Position numbers and translations under genes: made by a program
Notes under the pieces: model-generated
Databases searched by the model: none
Seen by the model: the letters and a program-made list of their open reading frames with translations, nothing else
Told to the model about the DNA's origin: nothing
Shown here: one piece after another, positions 1-5,206 of the stretch
Numbering within the stretch: position 1 is the first letter of the stretch
Layout of the letters: the number at the start of each line of letters is the position of its first letter
Origin: CAZDDA01 sp964568045
GTDB lineage: Bacteria; Bipolaricaulota; Bipolaricaulia; UBA7950; UBA9294
Reading direction: 5' to 3'
Length of the DNA: 7,834 nt
Assembly: GCA_964568045.1 (NCBI GenBank)
Contig: CAZMOL010000069.1
Location: 1-7,834, forward strand

Positions 1-49
1 CGGGATCGCCGCAGAGATCGTGCGGCGCTTCCTTGATGTCGAGCCCTGA
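1..49 (+). CDS. C-terminal end of an unidentified protein (5' part outside window)
   Basis: From base 2 a frame reads GIAAEIVRRFLDVEP and stops at TGA 47-49. The amphipathic, helix-like composition (AAEIVRRFL) looks like a genuine protein C-terminus, whereas another forward frame gives an Arg-rich string. Only 15 residues are visible, so no family can be named. It runs in the same direction as the Cys-rich gene at 224, about 175 bp downstream. Confidence 0.45.
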   Translation, partial: GIAAEIVRRFLDVEP

Positions 50-223
50 TCAACTCCAGAGCCTGCTTTTTACAACGCTTGTTTGCACCACACTGCTACT
101 ATGGTCCCATGGTTTCCGGGCTGTGCCTTGGCTTTGTGTAGCTTGGGCAAACACAGTGATCTGGATAACCGACATTCCGTGCTCGTTGTGATACTGTGGG
201 TATTGCGTGTGGAGGTCGAGAAT
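50..223. other. Intergenic leader before the first Cys-rich gene
   Basis: An ATG at 83 is in frame with the Cys-rich gene. However, the peptide it would add (83-223) precedes the charged start of a signal peptide and has no SD, so I treat this stretch as non-coding. A weak extended -10-like string (TG-T-GATACT, 187-195) lies close to the gene, but no -35 element sits at a suitable distance. No terminator is obvious after the upstream stop codon. Confidence 0.4.
211..216 (+). promoter_or_regulatory. Shine-Dalgarno GGAGGT fixing the GTG start at 224
   Basis: GGAGGT ends 7 nt before GTG 224. This decides the start against the in-frame ATG at 83, and places the basic KRRSLWRR stretch at the extreme N-terminus, as expected for a signal peptide. 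Confidence 0.7.
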
Positions 224-784
224 GTGAAACGGCGATCATTGTGGCGACGTGTTTGCTTGGTTGCGCTGATGTTTCTTGCCGGGTTTGTGGTGATGGCAAT
301 CTCTGCATCGAGCACATCCAGGATGCAATACAATTTAGGGGAAACTGTCCGGTTCGAAATTGCGGAGCGCGACATCTGCTGGTGGTTCTGTGGTAGCTGC
401 AAACCTGTCTGTTCTGTGGAGGTCTTGGCATGGCATATCACCGATGCCTGCGGAGTGTGGGTCTATTCTGTCGCACATGACGTGCCGATTTCTGCATCCA
501 GTTGGCTGGGGAGTTGGTCGCAAGTCGATTCCTCGGGCTTGCAGGTTTCGGCCGGGCATTACCAGATTGCGGTGGAAACCTCACTGGGAACGATCTCTCG
601 ATGTATTAGGATTACTGAAGGTTGTCGGGGCTGGTGTTGGAACCCTTGCCAGTGTTTGAGTAGCTGCACGTGTAACGAGAGTCCAACTCTTGCCGAATGC
701 TGCTGCAAGGTGAGCTTGGAGTTCGTGGTTGAAAAGGCGTGTTGCTTCCCCTTCTTCCGGCGGTGCGACACTGGTTGTCCGTAG
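224..784 (+). CDS. Secreted cysteine-rich protein with Ig-like (BsuPI/FlgD-type) domain, paralogue 1
   Basis: A 186-residue protein starting at GTG. Residues 1-30 form a Sec signal peptide: basic KRRSLWRR, hydrophobic VCLVALMFLAGFVVMAI, then a small-residue Ser/Ala stretch. The mature part has a beta-rich core (about 37-130). Its late motif (SW.Q.D..G..VSAGHYQIAVET, about 97-119) resembles the end of BsuPI-like and FlgD-type Ig-like domains; this is a pattern resemblance, not a database hit. There are 20 cysteines, only one of them (C11) in the signal peptide. They cluster at 52-63 (C..FCGSC..VC) and 134-150 (C...C...C.C...C.C), with CCC at 159-161, CC at 173-174, and a C-terminus ending GCP. 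Such density suggests disulfides or metal binding outside the cytoplasm. A similar protein lies at 4311-4880 on the other strand. No catalytic motif is seen, and the function is unknown. Confidence 0.75.
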   Translation: MKRRSLWRRVCLVALMFLAGFVVMAISASSTSRMQYNLGETVRFEIAERDICWWFCGSCKPVCSVEVLAWHITDACGVWVYSVAHDVPISASSWLGSWSQVDSSGLQVSAGHYQIAVETSLGTISRCIRITEGCRGWCWNPCQCLSSCTCNESPTLAECCCKVSLEFVVEKACCFPFFRRCDTGCP

Positions 785-925
785 GAAACCGCTTACGTAT
801 CAGCGACCAATCGTACCCATGAGTACCACTGGCTGGAACGATTTCGGAGGATGACGGCGGCTACGAGCTCACGTATACTTCCCGACGCAACTTCTACAAC
901 ACGCATTTTCACGAGGTGAGTGGGA
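785..925. other. Short intergenic region with possible coding remnant
   Basis: There is no intact gene here. One forward frame opens after TGA 820-822 and, over 847-918, reads EDDGGYELTYTSRRNFYNTHFHEV. That looks protein-like, but it has no start and runs on out of frame into the next gene. It could be a decayed fragment or chance. A weak hairpin (780-785 with 792-797, one G-U pair) covers the stop codon of the preceding gene and has no U-tract. Confidence 0.3.
913..918 (+). promoter_or_regulatory. Shine-Dalgarno GAGGTG for the LolA-like gene
   Basis: GAGGTG ends 7 nt before ATG 926. An in-frame GTG at 920 lies almost on top of it and is too close to be used. An in-frame TGA at 917-919 rules out any longer N-terminus. 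Confidence 0.6.
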
Positions 926-2104
926 ATGGGAAAAACGGTGAGGGAGCTTGCTCGGCAGGCCATGTCGGCCTACGATGCACTCGAGAGCTTCGAAGCGACC
1001 CAGAAGATCCGTGCCGGACCCATCCACGCAGAGGCACGTATACGCTTCAAAAAGCCCGATAAGATTACCGTTGAGTACCGATCCTATCAGAACCCAGTCA
1101 GTGAGTTTGAGGAACGGTTCACAGGCGGGGCGGAGTTCGTCGCCGACGAGCTGGTTGGAATGCAGCTCATCTACGATGGGCAAGGCACGTGGCTCTACGA
1201 GGCCAAGAACGATGTTGCCCACTACAAGCTGGGCCGAACACTCTACTCCCCGCTGCCCTGGACGAACACCCTGGCCGAAATCGGTTTTTTGCGGGATCTC
1301 ACGCGTGATTTCTTGCTGCGCGATGATGGTGAAGAGACGATAGCGGGACGATCTGCACGCCGTCTGGGCCTGAAGCCGAAAACCCAACATCGGTCATTCC
1401 TGCTCAAGGAAGAGATTTTCCCTATGAAGAAGGCAACGCTGACACTGGACGAGCAAACGGCCTTCCCGTTGAGGATTAGCTATAAGCCGATCAGCTCCTC
1501 CGCTCTATCACTGCTGGTCGGTCCGTCTACCCTCATTACAGTTGAGTATTCCGATGTAGTCCTGGATAAGGTTGCCGAGGACAGGTTTACCTTTACACCG
1601 CCTGACAATACTCGCGTGTTCCGGGAACAGCTGGTGTCAAAGGATGCGTTGGACGACCTGCTCCCGTTCTCCGTGCCATTGCCGGTCTTTGAGGAGCACG
1701 GAGGCTATACGCTACATGGCGATCGTGCGACGGTGACCCTCAACGATGAAAAGGATCGTGCCTATGTCCTATTGGCCCTCGTGCCATCCGAGGACGGCGA
1801 TTCCGGTGAACGGACGCGGCAAGTGCTCACACTGCGCGTGGGGAACTACCTATCTCGGAACATGAGTCGCCGGCGGGCCATGCTTTCCGACCAAGGAGAA
1901 GAGGTTGCAATAGATGAAGTGTCCGCAAGATTTCTTGACCGTGGAGCTCTGGTCAAGGATCAGCTTCCTACCGAAGCTGTGCGACAGATAATCGAAGTTG
2001 GATGGGAGCAAGACGGGGTTTACTGGTTTCTCCTTGGAGAAGAATTGGAGAAGGACGTTCTGATTGAGCTAGCAACAACTCTCGTGCAGGCTCAAAGCAA
2101 ATAG
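926..2104 (+). CDS. LolA-like fold protein with DUF4367-like C-terminal domain
   Basis: A 392-residue protein. Residues about 1-230 follow the LolA/LolB-like pattern of outer-membrane lipoprotein-sorting proteins and their Gram-positive relatives: an N-terminal helix (VRELARQAMSAYDAL), repeated beta-strands, a YDGQGTWLYEAKNDVAHY turn (83-100), LTLDEQTAFPLRI (172-184) and F.F.PP near 222-226. Residues about 245-385 resemble DUF4367, with LHGDRATVTL (263-272), the strand EEVAIDEVSARFL (325-337) and a final WEQDGVYWFLLGEELEKDVLIELA (360-383) typical of that family. This architecture is known from secreted or membrane-anchored proteins that bind lipid or sense the envelope. Here no signal peptide or anchor is visible, because the protein starts directly in the first helix and an in-frame stop sits just upstream. 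It may act in the cytoplasm, or its exported N-terminus may have been lost. Neighbours give no firm functional link. Confidence 0.7.
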   Translation: MGKTVRELARQAMSAYDALESFEATQKIRAGPIHAEARIRFKKPDKITVEYRSYQNPVSEFEERFTGGAEFVADELVGMQLIYDGQGTWLYEAKNDVAHYKLGRTLYSPLPWTNTLAEIGFLRDLTRDFLLRDDGEETIAGRSARRLGLKPKTQHRSFLLKEEIFPMKKATLTLDEQTAFPLRISYKPISSSALSLLVGPSTLITVEYSDVVLDKVAEDRFTFTPPDNTRVFREQLVSKDALDDLLPFSVPLPVFEEHGGYTLHGDRATVTLNDEKDRAYVLLALVPSEDGDSGERTRQVLTLRVGNYLSRNMSRRRAMLSDQGEEVAIDEVSARFLDRGALVKDQLPTEAVRQIIEVGWEQDGVYWFLLGEELEKDVLIELATTLVQAQSK

Positions 2105-2170
2105 TTATCAACGCCCGCCGAGTGTGGGTAAGTGCAATTCCGATGAATAGTGGCTACAGAGCCCCGGAGC

Positions 2171-2175
2171 GAGGA
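2171..2175 (+). promoter_or_regulatory. Shine-Dalgarno GAGGA choosing ATG 2183
   Basis: GAGGA lies 7 nt before ATG 2183. The alternatives are GTG 2150, with no SD, and ATG 2213, whose nearest purine run is farther away. All three are in frame and leave the GGQ domain intact. Confidence 0.5.
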
Positions 2176-2182
2176 CTCTTCA

Positions 2183-2584
2183 ATGGAGGGGACAAAGGGA
2201 CGAAATCGGAACATGCCTGAGGGGGCAACCCTGAACAACCATTGCTTGCCGGAGTCCGACCGGGCGCTTCTCGCTGAATGTGACATCGAAACCTTTCGTG
2301 CCAGTGGGCCGGGTGGCCAGAACGTCAACAGACGGGAGACGGCGGTGAGGATTCGCCACCGCCCAACGGGGATCGTAGTGACCTGTCAGGATGAGAGAAG
2401 TCAACGTCGCAACAAAAAAATCGCACTGGTTCGCTTGAACAAGAAGCTGGAGAGACTCTCGGCATCTCCTCGCTCTCGTATTCCCACCACCGTGCCCCGA
2501 AGAGTCCGTCGACGAATCCTGGAGTACAAGCGTCGCCGCGCCCTGCAAAAGAGGTCCCGCCGAAAACCCAGTCCCGATGTGTGA
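2183..2584 (+). CDS. GGQ-domain peptide chain release factor-like protein (ribosome rescue type)
   Basis: A 133-residue protein built around the RF-1 catalytic domain. Residues 36-50 read ETFRASGPGGQNVNR with the universal GGQ at 44-46, the loop that triggers peptidyl-tRNA hydrolysis in the ribosomal peptidyl transferase centre. It is followed by the class-I release-factor signature TAVRIRHRPTGIVV (53-66) and CQDERSQRRNKKIAL (68-82). Residues 100-130 form a strongly basic tail (RRVRRRILEYKRRR, KRSRRK). The stop-codon-reading domains of RF1/RF2 are absent, and the length is close to ArfB/YaeJ and mitochondrial MTRFR (C12orf65). This points to a codon-independent factor that frees stalled or split ribosomes, with the basic tail contacting rRNA. 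The core sequence is closer to RF1/RF2 than to ArfB, so the exact subfamily is uncertain. Its start is 78 bp after the LolA-like gene, on the same strand. Confidence 0.85.
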   Translation: MEGTKGRNRNMPEGATLNNHCLPESDRALLAECDIETFRASGPGGQNVNRRETAVRIRHRPTGIVVTCQDERSQRRNKKIALVRLNKKLERLSASPRSRIPTTVPRRVRRRILEYKRRRALQKRSRRKPSPDV

Positions 2585-2837
2585 TGTTGCTGAGACAGGG
2601 TGAGGCGTTGGATGCTGTTTCGAGAAGGTGTAGCCTTACTCCTATTTCAATTGGAGGCTTTGATTCCTGAGCGTTGAGCGCCATTGGAGTGATGACAGTC
2701 TGTCTCTGCAGGCCGTATACACGTCCTCAAAGTCGCTTGTTCTCACCGCCATAACGCGACGTTCAGAAGAACGGATTGAGGCGATCTCTTCGTGTAGTCG
2801 ACTCACCCTGATGCCTGCACGATGATTACTGGCCATC
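2585..2837. other. Gene-free spacer before the membrane protein
   Basis: About 250 bp with no convincing gene. One forward frame stays open for about 53 codons (to a TGA at 2824-2826), but it has no usable start and no recognisable sequence. I find no clear promoter, terminator or SD, including none directly in front of ATG 2838. Confidence 0.35.
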
Positions 2838-3107
2838 ATGGCTGATCGTGTAGCTGGAACGGCCCAGGCGACCGGTCCTTCCGCAGACGTGTCGATGCGA
2901 TGCATCATTAGGACTTGGTGGCCGCTTGCTGCAAGTTGGCTACTCATGGGGCTTGAAGGGCCGGCGATCAGTGCCGTCATCGCGCGGTTGGCTAATCCGG
3001 AGATCAATCTGGCGGCCTACGGCGGTGTGGTCTTTCCCCTTGCCCTGTTTATCGAGGCGCCAATCATCATGCTGCTGGCTGCCTCAACCGCTCTGTCCAC
3101 CGATTAG
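2838..3107 (+). CDS. N-terminal fragment of the interrupted membrane protein
   Basis: An 89-residue product if translation stops at the amber codon. It has a short polar N-terminus (MADRVAGTAQATGPSADVS) and then two hydrophobic segments, about 27-50 (WWPLAASWLLMGLEGPAISAV) and 59-86 (AAYGGVVFPLALFIEAPIIML and following). That is only the first two helices of a 12-helix-type fold, so it is probably non-functional alone. ATG 2838 follows an in-frame TGA at 2823-2825. No SD is seen, and ATG 2895 (MRCIIRTWW) is an alternative start. Confidence 0.5.
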   Translation: MADRVAGTAQATGPSADVSMRCIIRTWWPLAASWLLMGLEGPAISAVIARLANPEINLAAYGGVVFPLALFIEAPIIMLLAASTALSTD

Positions 3108-3134
3108 AACTCATATAGGAAATTACGCACCTAT

Positions 3135-4211
3135 ATGCACACTCTGAGCATAGGTCTAAGCCTGCTTCACGTGGCGATTGCCTTTACACCTTTGTACGAC
3201 TTCATCGTGGGAAGGGCTATTCAAGCCCCCACTGAGATCATCGAACCGGCCCGTATCGGACTTATGATCACGCTTCCATGGACGTGGTCGATTGCCTATC
3301 GACGGCTCAATCAGGGTGTGCTGATTCGTTTTGGTCACTCGCTTGCCGTAGGAGTAGGAACGTTGGTCCGGCTTTGCGCCGATGGCCTTGTGCTCGCAAT
3401 CGGATATCTGCTGGGCTCGGTTCCAGGGATTGTTATAGCATCCACCGTAATCGTTGCCGGGGTTCTCAGTGAGGCCTTATACATAGGTATTCGGGTGCGG
3501 CCGGTGTTGCACGATCAGCTCAAGCCAGCGCCTGGGCAGCAGCAACCGCTTACGTTGCGCGGTTTCTTGCGCTTCTACGTTCCTCTCTCCTTGACGTCGC
3601 TGATCTTCTTGACTGCACGGCCCATTATTAGTGCGAGCATCAGTCGAATGCCGGGGGCACTGGAGTCGTTGGCTGCTTGGCCTGTCGTCACCGGACTGAC
3701 TTTTCTACTGCGTAGCTTCGGTATTTCCTACAATGAAGTGGTTGTCGCGCTCTTGGACAGGCCCTATTCCTCACCCAATCTGCGACGTTTCACCGCCGTG
3801 CTGGGTGGCCTGACGACGGGGGCGCTGCTGATCATTGCTGTGACCCCTGTTGCGACATTTTGGTTCAAGGGCGTCAGCGGGTTGGCGCCACATCTTGTTG
3901 CCCTTGCCCGGATCAGTTTGTGGTTCGCTCTTCCTCTGCCGGCGCTGAGTGTCTTGCAGAGCTGGTACCAGGGAGTCATCCTGCACAGCCGCCGTACACG
4001 CGGCATCACCGAGGCGGTGGTGATTTACTTGATGATCACTAGCGTGGTCCTAGGGATTGGTATTGCTTGGGGAGCGATCACGGGGATTTACGTGGGCTTG
4101 GTCGCGCTTTCGGCTGGCGAGTTCTTGCGAAACGGTTGGCTTGTGTGGCGAAGTCGTCCCGCTCGGCGAGCTGTCTTGACTCGTGATACCGCATCGCTCC
4201 TACAATCCTGA
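3135..4211 (+). CDS. C-terminal fragment of the interrupted membrane protein
   Basis: 358 residues from ATG 3135, although the frame is open from base 3108. The only SD-like string (AGGA, 3117-3120) is 14 nt upstream, so efficient restart is doubtful. It contains most of the fold: hydrophobic stretches near residues 3-25, 36-55, 68-100 and 101-118, a soluble loop (HDQLKPAPGQQQPLTLRG, 126-143), then about six more segments ending in LRNGWLVWRSRPARR. The two-bundle pattern, with a central cytoplasmic loop and a second LRGFLRFYVPLSLTSLIFL start, is what MATE and MVF-like transporters show. Its stop lies inside the first hairpin of the downstream convergent region. Confidence 0.6.
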   Translation: MHTLSIGLSLLHVAIAFTPLYDFIVGRAIQAPTEIIEPARIGLMITLPWTWSIAYRRLNQGVLIRFGHSLAVGVGTLVRLCADGLVLAIGYLLGSVPGIVIASTVIVAGVLSEALYIGIRVRPVLHDQLKPAPGQQQPLTLRGFLRFYVPLSLTSLIFLTARPIISASISRMPGALESLAAWPVVTGLTFLLRSFGISYNEVVVALLDRPYSSPNLRRFTAVLGGLTTGALLIIAVTPVATFWFKGVSGLAPHLVALARISLWFALPLPALSVLQSWYQGVILHSRRTRGITEAVVIYLMITSVVLGIGIAWGAITGIYVGLVALSAGEFLRNGWLVWRSRPARRAVLTRDTASLLQS

Positions 4212-4233
4212 CGGGCCTCTCGAAGGATTGTAG
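4200..4233. terminator. Hairpin 1 in convergent intergenic region
   Basis: CTACAATCCT (4200-4209) is perfectly complementary to AGGATTGTAG (4224-4233), giving a 10-bp stem with a 14-nt loop. It overlaps the TGA (4209-4211) of the membrane protein gene. There is no U-tract on either strand, so it is at best an imperfect terminator or a transcript-end stabilising structure. Confidence 0.4.
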
Positions 4234-4242
4234 CCCACTGGA

Positions 4243-4273
4243 AAGCTGGGAAGACGCTTTCTCCACCCAGCTT
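4243..4273. terminator. Hairpin 2 in convergent intergenic region
   Basis: AAGCTGGG (4243-4250) pairs perfectly with CCCAGCTT (4266-4273), an 8-bp stem with a 15-nt loop, midway between the stop codons of two converging genes. It lacks a U-run on either strand. A smaller stem (TTGTC 4272-4276 with GACAA 4283-4287) overlaps its 3' arm. Position suggests a bidirectional termination zone. Confidence 0.4.
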
Positions 4274-4310
4274 GTCTGTAGGGACAACAGCTCTTTCTTA
4301 GGCTTCCGTT

Positions 4311-4880
4311 CTACGGGCAGCAGTCAAGTTCGAAGTGCGCCCAAAGTGAAACAGAGCAACGCGCACTCCAGCGCCTTTCGACCTGGAGAATCTTGATGTA
4401 CGGCTGGCCAACCGCGATTCCGCACGGATATGAAGGAAGGCGCAGGCAGCATGTGCAAAAGCTCCAGCAGCAGGGAGAAGGAACTATCTGGACGTAGCTT
4501 TCAAACTCGCCGGCTGAGGTTGTCTCGACCACGAGTTTGTAGAACCCTGCAGAGACAGCATTTCCCCACGTATCCCTTTGATTCCAGTCCATGATGTACC
4601 AGTGGCCCCTAGGAACCTCCACGAACGTCTCCTGATAGACGATTGCACCGACCATGGTTTCCACCCTCCAGCCGGTCACCAGAGGGGCCTCACAGTCTGG
4701 GCAGCAGAAGAAGTAGTCACCCGGAACAACGAGTTTGAAGCGCACCTGTTCGCTTGCCCAAAACTCTGTGTAGCAGGATGGCCTCTCGATTGGTGTTTGC
4801 TGCTCGCAGCCACACTGCGCGGCAACAAGAACCCCCATTGCCCCCACGATCACCACTGCAAGAAGTGTCGCTTTGCACAT
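4311..4880 (-). CDS. Secreted cysteine-rich protein with Ig-like (BsuPI/FlgD-type) domain, paralogue 2
   Basis: A 189-residue protein. Residues 1-21 form a signal peptide (MCKATLLAVVIVGAMGVLVAA) with a likely signal peptidase I site after VAA. C23 does not sit in a good lipobox, so it is probably not a lipoprotein. The core (about 45-132) parallels the 224-784 protein: VRFKL then a CCPDC cluster (59-63), W.VE....G..VY, then DWNQRDTWGNAVSAGFYKLVVET (98-120) against SWSQVDSSGLQVSAGHYQIAVET. A second Cys cluster, CC...C.CC.......C (137-153), and an ending DCCP also correspond. There are 16 cysteines, all but C2 in the mature protein. The motif W..RD..G..V.AG.Y is shared with FlgD-type Ig-like domains. 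I infer a structural or binding role in the envelope or outside the cell; no enzyme motif is present. It lies downstream of the saccharopine operon on the same strand but is separated by 326 bp, so it is probably transcribed separately. Confidence 0.75.
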   Translation of the reverse strand: MCKATLLAVVIVGAMGVLVAAQCGCEQQTPIERPSCYTEFWASEQVRFKLVVPGDYFFCCPDCEAPLVTGWRVETMVGAIVYQETFVEVPRGHWYIMDWNQRDTWGNAVSAGFYKLVVETTSAGEFESYVQIVPSPCCWSFCTCCLRLPSYPCGIAVGQPYIKILQVERRWSARCSVSLWAHFELDCCP

Positions 4881-5206
4881 GTCCAATACCTCCTGTTTGC
4901 CGTTCATCCCACGCGTAGGGATTCGACTCGCCAAATCTCAATAAGCGCTCTCCGCCACTTCTGGCTTGAGCAGAGTCCATTCTCTGCGGTACACGAGGAT
5001 CAATCTCTCTTCTTACACCCGGGAGGAAGATATGTTCCAGGCTCCTGTCAGCTGTCATGCTGGCGTGTTTTGAGAAGCATGCGTGCGCTTCTTGCTGCAT
5101 CAAGGATAGGGCACCCATCGAGTCAAGCTCCGAAACCATCGGTGTTCATAATTAAGGTCCGCTGGCTATTCCGTGTGTTTTCCCCGCGAGAGGCTTAAAG
5201 CCGAGA
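4881..5206. other. 326-bp gene-free region between saccharopine dehydrogenase and Cys-rich gene
   Basis: Open frames here are out-of-frame extensions over the Cys-rich gene and have no recognisable sequence. Visible elements are a perfect 6-bp hairpin (GCAGAG 4970-4975 with CTCTGC 4982-4987), a tandem TGTCAGCTGTCA (5046-5057), and an AT-rich patch (5148-5155). A - strand TTGACT occurs in this region but lacks a fitting -10. No canonical terminator follows the dehydrogenase stop. The promoter for the Cys-rich gene must lie here but is not evident. Confidence 0.4.
4888..4894 (-). promoter_or_regulatory. Shine-Dalgarno AGGAGGT fixing the start at 4880
   Basis: On the - strand AGGAGGT ends 7 nt before ATG 4880. 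It excludes the longer in-frame start at 4934, which would put 18 polar residues in front of the signal peptide. Confidence 0.75.

Larger units (their letters stand above)
2838..4211 (+). pseudogene. Multi-pass membrane protein of MATE/flippase type, interrupted by in-frame TAG
   Basis: Two forward ORFs, 2838-3107 and 3135-4211, lie in the same frame and are separated by one TAG at 3105-3107. Reading through gives a continuous protein of 457 positions, the stop falling at position 90 between ALSTD and NSYRKLRTY. Hydrophobic segments continue on both sides at a density suggesting about 11-12 transmembrane helices, as in MATE or MVF-type exporters and flippases. A single change such as TGG (Trp) to TAG would explain the break. 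TAG is the ordinary terminator of several genes here (784, 2104, and the - strand genes ending at 4311 and 6578), so reassignment of the codon is unlikely. The choices are a recent nonsense mutation, a sequencing or assembly error, or readthrough. The substrate is unknown. Confidence 0.7.

Noticed and set aside
187..195. Extended -10 promoter before the first Cys-rich gene
   Set aside because: The -10 hexamer (GATACT) is a poor match and no -35 is present at 16-18 bp, so it does not meet the bar for a promoter call.
780..797. Terminator hairpin after the first Cys-rich gene
   Set aside because: It has only 6 pairs including one G-U, overlaps the stop codon, and no U-tract follows.
2642..3007. 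- strand frame across the spacer and the start of the membrane protein
   Set aside because: Half of it is antisense to convincing transmembrane coding sequence, and there is no family resemblance or SD.
3105..3107. TAG as a reassigned (sense) codon
   Set aside because: TAG ends several other genes in this window, so the standard meaning holds.
4921..4990. tRNA-like string (GAGTCGAATCCCT on the - strand, next to a 6-bp hairpin)
   Set aside because: The T-arm is imperfect, there is no matching acceptor stem, and no cloverleaf can be drawn.
4717..5139. 140-codon - strand frame overlapping the Cys-rich gene start
   Set aside because: It is out of frame with the supported gene and runs into its signal-peptide region. 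No SD is seen and its composition looks random.
4578..5198. Long + strand open frame over the second Cys-rich gene and the adjacent gap
   Set aside because: It is antisense to a gene with a signal peptide and strong SD, and its translation has no recognisable protein pattern.
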